From contig NC_089445.1 of assembly GCF_026210795.1 (NCBI RefSeq), positions 930,001-994,000 of the forward strand: a DNA stretch of 64,000 nt. The letters are read 5' to 3'. Positions 36,131 to 44,951 of the stretch are shown piece after piece (the first letter of the stretch is position 1; every line of letters begins with the position of its first letter). The position numbers were made by a program, and so were the translations under genes. The notes under the pieces were generated by a model, which saw only the letters and a list, made by a program, of their open reading frames with translations, made no database searches and was not told the origin of the DNA. Source of the DNA: Rhizophagus irregularis. Taxonomy: Eukaryota > Glomeromycota > Glomeromycetes > Glomerales > Glomeraceae.

Positions 36131-37439
36131 AATGAGCCAAAATTCGCAACCAAAAAAAATAATGATCCAAAATAGAAAAAATAAAAATACTGAAAAAGGT
36201 TTGGTTAGTGATAATCGAAATAAAACAATTACTAATATCAATAAAAGTTCGTTTAATATCCAATAAGCTGTTGAAGAGATTGCCACACCAATTCATGAGC
36301 GAGCTCAAACTACTAATATTAATAAAAGTTCGTCCAATATCCAACAAGCTGTTAAAGGGACTGCCACTCTAATTCATGAGCGAGCTCAAACTACTAACAT
36401 CAATAAAAATTCGTCTAATACTCAACAACCATTTGCTACGCCAAGTCATGAACGAGCTCAAAGTGTAAAAGAGAGATATAAAGATCTTCGGCTTCCGGAT
36501 TCGTCCAATACTCAACCACCATCTGCTGCACCAAGTCATGAACAAGTCCAAAGTGTAAAAGAGAGATATAAAAATCTTCAGCTTCCGGTCAGATATCAAA
36601 CTAATGAATCTACCCGTGATGATGATGATGCATCAACAGGTTTGTATCGTGTATATATCATCAGTTAGATTTAGTATTTTTTTTTGTTGATTTTACATTT
36701 TTATACAGAGAATCAGAGGTTATCTCAAGAAGTATCTGATTTGCGTGCGAAGTGTTTACAGTTAGAATGACAAAATAATGAATTAACCAAACATACATAC
36801 AGCTGTCATTGCCACTGAAATAGCTCGCTTACGAGAAGATAACAAATTTTTTGCTGGTGTTAACGCAGAATTCAGTTCTGAAAATGACGACTTAAAAGAA
36901 GAGGTTAACGAATTAAAAACGAAACTCGAACAATACCAGATACGATCATCATCTGAAAGCCTTGATGTTATTGATGTTCCAGAAGAACAGTTAGCAAAAC
37001 AGTTCAAATCAGATGGGTCAAAAAAAGGAAAGAAGACGGTACACTACGCTGAAAATCAACCAAAAGAAGAACAAGAAGAACAACGTGAAAAGGAGGCGAG
37101 AGTTTGTAATTTTGTAATTTTAGGCAGAATTGTACAGTCTTTATACTTTTATACTAATTGTTCTGATTTAAAGATTGAAATGAAAATGATCCTCAAAACT
37201 ATTAAACCTAATGACAATTTGAATGATAACGAAATGTTTAATAGTCCAAAAAATGTTGAAATTCGCAGTAGATTAATTCCTGAACTTCGAAGGGCGATGT
37301 TTCTGAATTATAAACCTTCAGTAGCACAATTGACGAACTGGTTGAGCGCCCTCCATAAGTCACGAAGATCACAAACACAACTGAAAAAAAGTGGAAAAAG
37401 CGACGAGAACAGTCGCAGAGTTCACAACAACAGTCGCGT

Positions 37440-38681
37440 TGTAGCCATAGATACTGGAGTAATCGCATAATATGGAGGAATAATATGGAATAAAAGATCA
37501 AACGATAGAAAGTCACATGATGGGATAAAATTAACCGGAAAGGATAAACTTTTAGGAGAAGGAATGATCTACATGATGTAATGTTTATTAAATGATTAAC
37601 GAAGAACCAATAGATCAAGTGGGGAGTTGATCGATGTGGCTTAGCAACCAGTTTATCAAGTTCAACAATAGGAACAATTAGGAGGAGTAATCATAAGCCA
37701 CAAATGGTAAATCATATAAAAAGGAAGGATAGCGAATTAAAGGAACAAAAAAAGATAGGAACATGTAAAATATTGATGAACTGCAGCCGCAGTAGAAGAA
37801 TAGCTGACGAGACGCAGTAGAAAAGATAGCACAGCCACAAAAGATGGATCTTTGCGATACAATATTTGAAAGATTATTTTATTTTAAAGAAAAGATAGCA
37901 CAGCCACAAAAGATGGATCTTTACGATATAATATTTGAAAGATTATTTTATTTTAAAGAAAAGATAGCACAGCCACAAAAGATGGATTATATCTTTACGA
38001 CATAATATGCGAAAGATTATTTTAAAGAAAAGATAGCATATTAAAATAGTATAACATATTAGAAAAGATAACATATAAAATAGCATATAAGATAGCGCAT
38101 AAAAGATAACATATAAAATATTAGAAAGAAATAAGAAGTAGGAAAAGAAAGAATAAGAAAGTTGGTTTAAATAGGAGCGGAATGGGAAGTGAATTCCACA
38201 GTCGTCAGATACGATGTAAAACTTTAAGTAAATTAGTTAATTGTGAATTTTATGAAGAATAAATAAAATACCCTTTATATGAAAATTAATTGTTTCGATT
38301 GTTTTTGTTACTATTTTCTTATGATGAAAAAGTAATTTTGTTTAATTAATTGTTAGTAAAGCATAATGTTATTTTAAAGGTAATAGGTTCGCCCTAAACT
38401 TTACTGTAATGTTCGCTTAATTAATTTTAATTGGACAAATTCATGGTGAATTTAATGTCATAACAAGAATTATGAAATGAATAAAATATAAACTTTTGTA
38501 AAGAGAACTATCGTATTTTGGAAGAAGATAATGGATGAAATATCGTGGCGAGAGCTATCGCAATTTGAAAGTTAAGTAGTAATAAAACTAAACCAAGCAA
38601 GAATGTTAATGTTTCGTGGAGAACGCATATACGTTAAAGCAGGGAAGCTTGTTTACCGCCGGGTGGCAGACGGGGGTGACA
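37440..38681 (+). repeat. 5' LTR (1242 bp)
   Basis: Begins TGTAGCCATAGATACTGGAG and ends GGCAGACGGGGGTGACA. It contains three tandem copies of a roughly 70-bp unit with AGATAGCACAGCCACAAAAG (about 37820-38030), a run of AAGATARCATA repeats (38020-38120) and a TTTAAATAGGAGCGG TATA-like phrase near 38164. The sequence appears the same as 49014-50255. Confidence 0.95.
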
Positions 38682-38684
38682 ATT

Positions 38685-38700
38685 TGGTGCATGCTCCGAG
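38685..38700 (+). promoter_or_regulatory. Primer binding site
   Basis: TGGTGCATGCTCCGAG begins four bases after the 5' LTR. It has the TGG start expected for pairing with a tRNA 3' CCA end. The primer tRNA was not identified. Confidence 0.6.
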
Positions 38701-38705
38701 AAAGG

Positions 38706-38730
38706 AAATGTCGACTTTGCGTCGACATTT
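38706..38730 (+). promoter_or_regulatory. Palindromic hairpin after PBS, candidate dimerisation/packaging signal
   Basis: AAATGTCGAC, loop TTTGC, GTCGACATTT: a perfect 10-bp stem with a GTCGAC palindrome, just downstream of the primer binding site. This is where retroelements often place dimer-initiation or packaging signals. The function is inference. Confidence 0.4.
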
Positions 38731-40428
38731 TGGCTATCTTCATATAGTCAAGTACCTATGCGGTATTAAGAAGGAAACGGTCAACAACTAAGTGAATTGA
38801 TCACTCGCGAAGGGAAGGATCGTTCCGATCATGGTACCGACGTGGTATTCCGAAGAATCTGAACTCAGAAAAGAGGTATTAGAATTAAAATATAATATTG
38901 AGGAAAAAGGTTGTAAGTACCTGAAAACTTAAAATGGGAACGGGCGAAATAGCGATATTATACACCTACCTTAGGAATTATAAAAAGAAGGATGCGGTGA
39001 TATGATGGAAAATAATGAACTCGTTTCAAAATAATAGATTTATTACAGGAAAATCCGGAAAGTATTGTAGTAAGTCACAAAAGTTGTCGTCTTTGAAGTT
39101 TTCGCGCTAATAATTGTAAAACCGAGAAATCAAGGAAGCTCTCGTAAGATGTGGTATTCTGGGAGGGCACCATTGTATTTTGCAGATGCCAGAAGTTCCT
39201 GGGGATACAATGTTGTAACGAAAAGTTGACGGGTAAGCTATAAACTCAAGGGTTACGTGGGAACCTGTTACCAAAACACAAGGGTTGCGTGGGAACCTAT
39301 TTAAAACACAAGGGTTACGTGGGAACCTATTACAAAAACACCGGCTGTGAATATAACTTCTTCAGATGGGAATTGAAATAATTGGACTCAGACGCGAGTG
39401 GAACATCTCCCTACTGAAAGCATTTCGAGAATGCGTAATTGAATTCACAAGGCAAAAAGAGAAACCATCGTGGGTATAACTACTTCAGATAAAACTGAAA
39501 GCGTTTAGGAAAATGCGCAACTGAACTCACGAAAAGAAGATGAATATTATGGAATAATGCGAAATTTAGGAATATTTGCTGGTCAAATGATAAAATGTGA
39601 ATAGCAAACCTCGAAACTACTATACTTCATTGTGAAGGTAAAGGCAAGCCGAGTATAGGTTATTAAATTGTAAAAGATAATAAATAAGAAGAAACACCGT
39701 TAAATAAGTATAAATGCGTGTGTCGCATAAGTGTAAATGCGTGTGTCGCATAAGTGTAAATGCGCGTGTCGCATAAGTGTAAATGCGTGTGTCGCATAAA
39801 GTATAATATGTTGTGTGTCGACATAATGGTGATAATAAGAATTAGTACAAGATTAAACAAAGAAGATATTTTGCGTAATATTGAATATATAGATGTAAAG
39901 ATTACATATATAATGAAAAAGAACTAAAAAATTCACAAACTTTAGAAGTTATGAGAATTTTGAAGTTCGTGAAATGCGAAAATTACAAATTTTGATGATA
40001 AAAGAAAATTTTGAGGCGCAGTAAAAACTTAGAAAATTTTTGGAATTTTTAGAATGCGCAATAAAAACCTCCGCAGTCTGAGGAGATTGTGGACTTAGAA
40101 TAATTTTTGAATTAATGGCGCAGTAAAATATATACATGAAATTATGAAAGATAAGAATAGCAGAAGAAACTTGTGAAAATCAAAAAAGAGGATTTAAAGA
40201 TTGAAAGATTAATATAAGAATATTATGAATAAGTAAAAGATTTAGAAAAAAAAATAAGTTGTTAAATGAATATTCATAATGAAAGAAAGATTATACATTC
40301 AATATAGGTAATAGGAAAGGACAATATAGTAAAGGATGGTTAGAAGGTCAAAATAGAAGCGATAAAAATGATATATAAGAGAGTGGAATTTCAATTTGAA
40401 TTCTGGATGAATATTTATAATAATTTAA
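38731..40428 (+). other. Long leader with two tandem-repeat clusters
   Basis: About 1.7 kb between the PBS and gag with no long frame. At 39236-39345 a unit of about 38 bp containing ACAAGGGTTACGTGGGAACC is present three times plus a partial. At 39703-39800 a 23-bp unit TGTCGCATAAGTGTAAATGC occurs four times. A phrase with CTGAAAGC..TTCAGATAAAAC is also repeated near 39360-39510. Confidence 0.65.
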
Positions 40429-43400
40429 TTGGAGTATACGATGGAATGGTACCATCAATGGGAAAGTGAATATAGGACACATAAAGAAGAACATGAGTTA
40501 AGAACGGGAGAATTAGATGAATGTTTAAATTGTGAATTATGTCATCCGATAGGAAATGAACCAATGGTATTCAAGAAATTTTGGGATGCATTATTTAAGT
40601 TCGAAGATACAATAATAATATATAATAATGTAACGATCAAGGGAGTAATAGATTTATTAAGTATGGATAATTCAGAAAGAGAAGATACAATACACAAGGG
40701 AAAATGTAGAGACATAATGGATAGAATAACAGAATCAATAAGATATAGAATACAACCAAAAATGAAAGAAAAAGGATTACGAACAATTATATTAGTAATT
40801 GTAAGAGATTGTATTGAAGGAGATTTAGAGAATGAAGTATTTGATAGATTAATTGGGAATCCTGAATTAATAGAACACAAATATATTTTGGAAGATTGGG
40901 ATGTTGAAAGAAGGTTTGAAAAATTTTGGCAATGGTACAAGATCACATCGAAAGAAGTTAAACCATTACGGGTAAAGATGGGAGCAATAAAGACATTCAG
41001 GGAATTACTTTATGAAGAAGAAGGAATAGCTACGAATGAGGAGAAAGTAAAAGAATTAATGTCCAATATGGAATATGGGAATATAGACATAGAAAATGTT
41101 CACGAATATCACAGGAATATGGTACAAAAGATAATAAGAATATTTATAGATACTAGGGGCTTTATAAAAGAACCAGAAGATTCAGAAAGCGAAGATAGCT
41201 TAGAAAGTTACGAAATGAAAAAGAATTTTAACACGAGTTTATATCTTAGATTTGAAAGATTTAGGTACTGGTGGAATGACAAATATGAAGGTAGACAAAT
41301 ACATACATATCATGAAAATGATTCACCAGAATGGTTCGAGAAGATGTTATCTGAGGGAGAAAATTTGCAAGAAGATACTGTAAGAAAACTAATGGATAGT
41401 ATGACATTTAAAGATAGCGAAGATATATATACAAGAAATCCTATCAGATTGAGAATAGATGATGGTGTAATAGAATGGGTTGTAACAGACTTAAAAGAAA
41501 CAATGGAAAGAACACAAAAATTCAAGTTAGTGGAGATAAAGCAAGAAGAAGATAATGAAATGTATGACTCTGAAGAAGAAATAGAAATAATAGTAGAAGA
41601 TAAAACGTGGAAGTTAAGTGAAATAAGGACAGGATTAAGACAACTGATGGTAAATCCAAAAGAAGAATTCATCAGAGAAATAATGAAATTTGGAATAAAA
41701 GAAAAGATAGAGACGGGAGTACTGTTGACATATGATTTTATAAGATATTATATTTTTCAGGAGGGGAAATTTGATAAGTCTGAAGACATAAAGGAGTGGA
41801 TAGATTTGAGTACAAAAATATGTGGTAGATGCAATAAACAGAAATTAGATTATGTGATATCGGAAGAAGATGGCAGATGTGAAGAATGTAATCGGGAAAT
41901 ACGGGAAGATGAACAAGATGAATTAATGGAACTAAAAAACAACTTAGAAAAATTAGGATATGAAATAGATGTATCGGAAATTCAAAGAATAAAAAATTTT
42001 GGAGTTAATAATCGAATAATAGTAACAGAAGGATTCATAGAAAGGTATATGGGGATAATAGAATTAGAAGATAGAGAGTTAAGAAAAGAGGTGCACAAAT
42101 GGTTAAATGAGAACACAACCTGGTGCGAAAGATGCGAAATAAGATGGATGAATGATATGTTTAGATTAGAAGGAACTATATGCAAAGATTGTGAGGAAGA
42201 AGATATTGATGAAATTGATGATCGGGTAAAAAGATTGCAAAAGATTTTTGAAGATATTGGAACAATGATAACTGAAGAAGAATTGTTAAGACTAACTAGT
42301 ATGGGATATACAGATGGAGAAATTTTAGATAAAGAATTCATTGAAATCTTTCAAGAAAATAAGAATGAGTCGGGAAAAGAATTGAAGAAAAAGTTAGATA
42401 AGTTGTTGAAAGAACAAGCAGGAGTAATGGATAGTGAAGAAAGTGGTGAAAAGAGTGATAATGAAGAATCAGAAGAAGACAATACGGATAATTCAGAAAA
42501 GATTGGAGAAATATTAAGTCCGGATGAAATATGGGACGGAAGTGATGAAGATTTTGAAGAAGAAGAATCTGAAAATGAAATCGAAAATGTTATAAATACA
42601 GGAGGTTTTGGTCTGAATCAAAATTCAGATTCGAATAGTTCATTAAATTTTAAAAATTCTGACACAGAAAGTGAAATATCTGATTACAATTTACAAGAAT
42701 TATTTCAAGAGAATATAGTAAATATGGCAAATGAAGCACAAATAAGAAGAATAATGGAGAATGCTATGGGATTGGCACCAAATGCATTAGATAATGCGTT
42801 AGGAGCAGGACAGACTTTGGCGGATAGGATTCAGACTGCAGGAATGGGGGGAATAGTAGGTATGCCAACTTTTAGTGGAAAAGAGGATGAAGATATTAAT
42901 GATTGGATTAGACAATTTGAGATAGCATTTACAGTAAGCGGACGACCAGAAGGAAATGTTGGAGGAGGTGTATGTAGACAGAATAAAGCGAATGTAGCCA
43001 TAACTTGTTTGAGAGGAGTCGCATTACAATGGTATAATGAAGAAAAAGAAAAGGTAGCAGCTAATTTAGTGAATTGGTGTGATCATAATGAGGACAGAAA
43101 TTTGAAAAGAAGATTAATCGACAGATTTACTAGGAATGATGTTCAAAGAAGAAAAATGTTAGAATTAACAAGAATTAAACAGAGAACAAATGAAAGTGTT
43201 GAAGAATATACTAGAAGATTTAGGTCAATATTAAGAGTTGCAACTAGAGGTCATGCGTTAGATGATTTATATCAAGTGAATTATTTTATTCAAGGGTTAG
43301 ATGCTATGCTAGGTTATCATGTTAGGAGAAATAATCCGACGAATCTGAATGATGCAGTTAACGAAGCAAAAAGAGAAGAGGAAGCGAAGGATGAGTTGTT

Positions 43401-43554
43401 AATGAAAACAACGGGATTAGACATGAAACGAGTAGGACAAGAGAAAAACATGGAAGAAATTTTGAAAGAAGAGACAAATGAATACAAAGGAATGAATCCA
43501 ATTGCGAAAGAATTACAAAAAAAGAAGTTAAAAGTGAGGAATGGGATGAGTTAA
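40429..43554 (+). CDS. gag: Gag polyprotein with long N-terminal extension (1041 aa)
   Basis: The C-terminal part (about residues 811-1000) is a retrotransposon gag/capsid domain: MPTFSGKEDEDINDWIRQFE, a Trp/Arg-rich ALQWYNE segment and ESVEEYTRRFRS. The first 800 residues are unusual for Ty3/Gypsy gag: a CxxCxxC (32-38), two zinc-ribbon-like CxxC pairs (C465/C468..C484/C487 and C566/C569..C585/C588) followed by similar helical segments, then an acidic Ser/Glu/Asp linker (about 675-760). The start ATG was chosen because the frame is open from there, about 1.7 kb after the PBS; an ATG at 40441 is the alternative. It ends at a TAA just after an A7 run where the next frame continues the protein. 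The extension is not recognised. Confidence 0.85.
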   Translation: MEYTMEWYHQWESEYRTHKEEHELRTGELDECLNCELCHPIGNEPMVFKKFWDALFKFEDTIIIYNNVTIKGVIDLLSMDNSEREDTIHKGKCRDIMDRITESIRYRIQPKMKEKGLRTIILVIVRDCIEGDLENEVFDRLIGNPELIEHKYILEDWDVERRFEKFWQWYKITSKEVKPLRVKMGAIKTFRELLYEEEGIATNEEKVKELMSNMEYGNIDIENVHEYHRNMVQKIIRIFIDTRGFIKEPEDSESEDSLESYEMKKNFNTSLYLRFERFRYWWNDKYEGRQIHTYHENDSPEWFEKMLSEGENLQEDTVRKLMDSMTFKDSEDIYTRNPIRLRIDDGVIEWVVTDLKETMERTQKFKLVEIKQEEDNEMYDSEEEIEIIVEDKTWKLSEIRTGLRQLMVNPKEEFIREIMKFGIKEKIETGVLLTYDFIRYYIFQEGKFDKSEDIKEWIDLSTKICGRCNKQKLDYVISEEDGRCEECNREIREDEQDELMELKNNLEKLGYEIDVSEIQRIKNFGVNNRIIVTEGFIERYMGIIELEDRELRKEVHKWLNENTTWCERCEIRWMNDMFRLEGTICKDCEEEDIDEIDDRVKRLQKIFEDIGTMITEEELLRLTSMGYTDGEILDKEFIEIFQENKNESGKELKKKLDKLLKEQAGVMDSEESGEKSDNEESEEDNTDNSEKIGEILSPDEIWDGSDEDFEEEESENEIENVINTGGFGLNQNSDSNSSLNFKNSDTESEISDYNLQELFQENIVNMANEAQIRRIMENAMGLAPNALDNALGAGQTLADRIQTAGMGGIVGMPTFSGKEDEDINDWIRQFEIAFTVSGRPEGNVGGGVCRQNKANVAITCLRGVALQWYNEEKEKVAANLVNWCDHNEDRNLKRRLIDRFTRNDVQRRKMLELTRIKQRTNESVEEYTRRFRSILRVATRGHALDDLYQVNYFIQGLDAMLGYHVRRNNPTNLNDAVNEAKREEEAKDELLMKTTGLDMKRVGQEKNMEEILKEETNEYKGMNPIAKELQKKKLKVRNGMS
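43518..43524 (+). promoter_or_regulatory. Slippery heptamer A AAA AAG, candidate -1 frameshift site
   Basis: In the gag frame the codons are TTA CAA AAA AAG. A -1 slip on A AAA AAG continues as GAA GTT AAA AGT GAG GAA into the zinc-knuckle frame with no stop, producing a sensible charged linker. An indel in the A7 homopolymer, real or in assembly, is the alternative. Confidence 0.45.
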
Positions 43555-43571
43555 TTAATGGAATAAAAAGG

Positions 43572-44345
43572 TTGGAAGCACATGTAATGCAAAGAAATGA
43601 AGCGTATGTAATGCAAAGGAATAGGAATGATAGGAGACCGATCGGAAATAATAATGTCCAAAGAAATAATATGAACTGGGATAGAATGACTTGCTATACA
43701 TGTGGAAGAAAAGGACATACTTCTAGAGTTTGTAGGGAAGGTCAAAGAAGATCATATGGAGGAAATAATAAAGGGTCATATAGCCAAAATAATCAAGTTA
43801 ATTACCTTGATGAAGAATATTATGGTGAAGGATATAATGTGTATAATATGGAATATAATGATGAATATGATGGATATAATGAGAGTGGTGGATATGATAA
43901 CTATAATAATGGATTCGATGGATACGAAGTGAATAACTATGAAGATGAGGAGAGATATGATATGTTCCCAGTACCACCTAGAAAGAGTGAAAGAAATAAA
44001 GACAAGGTTATGAACGATGAAAGAGATAGAAGAAGAAATGTACAATGGCAAGGACAACAGCAAAAAGCACAGGAGAATAATAAGAGGGGTTTTACAAAAG
44101 AACAATTACAGAAAGGATATGAAACTAGAAAGAATAATAATAGGTGTCACAATTGTGGACAACAAGGACATTTTGCTAGAGAATGTACAAACGAGAAAGT
44201 GAAGTTAAATCGAAATATACCAAATGTTGGGGATTTTGATCCATTTGAGCAATTTGTAAATTCAAGCGTACCAATTAATTGGGGACAAATGATGAATGAA
44301 AGACCAGAAGTAAGGAAGAAATTATTAAATGGTTTGAGATATTGA
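43572..44345 (+). CDS. Nucleocapsid-like protein with two CCHC zinc knuckles (257 aa)
   Basis: Two retroviral-type zinc knuckles: CYTCGRKGHTSRVC (residues 41-54) and CHNCGQQGHFAREC (about 193-206), separated by an unusual Tyr/Asn/Asp/Gly-rich low-complexity stretch (about 65-120) and a basic segment. The frame is open upstream into the end of gag, so it is probably the C-terminus of a gag fusion through the slippery site rather than a protein of its own starting at 43572. It ends at TGA followed by CTA; the same frame stays open into the protease. Confidence 0.75.
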   Translation: MEAHVMQRNEAYVMQRNRNDRRPIGNNNVQRNNMNWDRMTCYTCGRKGHTSRVCREGQRRSYGGNNKGSYSQNNQVNYLDEEYYGEGYNVYNMEYNDEYDGYNESGGYDNYNNGFDGYEVNNYEDEERYDMFPVPPRKSERNKDKVMNDERDRRRNVQWQGQQQKAQENNKRGFTKEQLQKGYETRKNNNRCHNCGQQGHFARECTNEKVKLNRNIPNVGDFDPFEQFVNSSVPINWGQMMNERPEVRKKLLNGLRY

Positions 44346-44348
44346 CTA
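44343..44348 (+). promoter_or_regulatory. UGA CUA stop-codon readthrough context
   Basis: The nucleocapsid frame ends TAT TGA CTA, and the same frame continues without a stop through the protease (to 44951). UGA followed by CUA is a well-established efficient readthrough context in RNA viruses and some cellular genes. It would give a gag-protease fusion. Confidence 0.5.
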
Positions 44349-44414
44349 CACTCGGGGGAATTAAAGAATATTAATCAGAAAGAAGAAAAATCACAAGCAA
44401 CAAGATGTAATATA

Positions 44415-44951
44415 ATGATTGAAGGAAAAATGATTAGAGCATTAGTTGATACAGGAGCAGGACCTTCAGTAATAACGAATGAACTGAGAAAAGAATTAAA
44501 TATACCAATAACGAAGGAAAGTAATGTCGTATTAACAATAGCAGATGGAAATAACATAGCTTCATTAGGAAGAGTGGAAATTAGAATAGAAATTGACGAA
44601 AATTTAGAAATACCTTTGGAGTTCGAAGTAATCGACTCGAGAAGAAAAGATTTAATATTAGGAACTGATTTATTAAGATATGGGATAATAAATATGAAAG
44701 AAGGTCTGTTAACAATAGAATGGGATAATGGAATATATGAAATACCAATTGATTTTAGAGGAAAGAAAAATGTTGAATTTGAGGAGTCAGGGAATAGGGG
44801 TGAATTTAATGGAGATCCAAAGGATATAGATGATATAGATGGCAATTCTAGTGAAGAGTCAGAGAGTGAAGATGAATATGAGGAGATGGAAAAAGAAGAG
44901 TTGTTATCGATTGTAAAAACTGATAGAGAAAAGAGGGATGAGGAAAAATGA
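44415..44951 (+). CDS. Retropepsin-like aspartic protease (178 aa)
   Basis: The active-site motif ALVDTGAGPSVIT lies at residues 9-21, followed by a hydrophobic strand pattern and a typical LILGTDLL (about 78-85) flap/second-half motif. An acidic tail follows. It has its own ATG at 44415, but the frame is open from the UGA at 44343, so expression by readthrough is likelier. It ends in TGA overlapping the ATG of the next ORF (ATGA, 44948-44951). Confidence 0.85.
   Translation: MIEGKMIRALVDTGAGPSVITNELRKELNIPITKESNVVLTIADGNNIASLGRVEIRIEIDENLEIPLEFEVIDSRRKDLILGTDLLRYGIINMKEGLLTIEWDNGIYEIPIDFRGKKNVEFEESGNRGEFNGDPKDIDDIDGNSSEESESEDEYEEMEKEELLSIVKTDREKRDEEK

Noticed and set aside
38603-38791. Frame spanning the LTR end and PBS
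   Set aside because: Crosses the LTR boundary and PBS; no similarity or conserved start, and the 3' LTR copy diverges immediately after.
40542-44105. Several minus-strand frames over the retrotransposon (e.g. 41310-41672, 43776-44105)
   Set aside because: Antisense shadows of gag/nucleocapsid; Ile/Ser-rich with no features.
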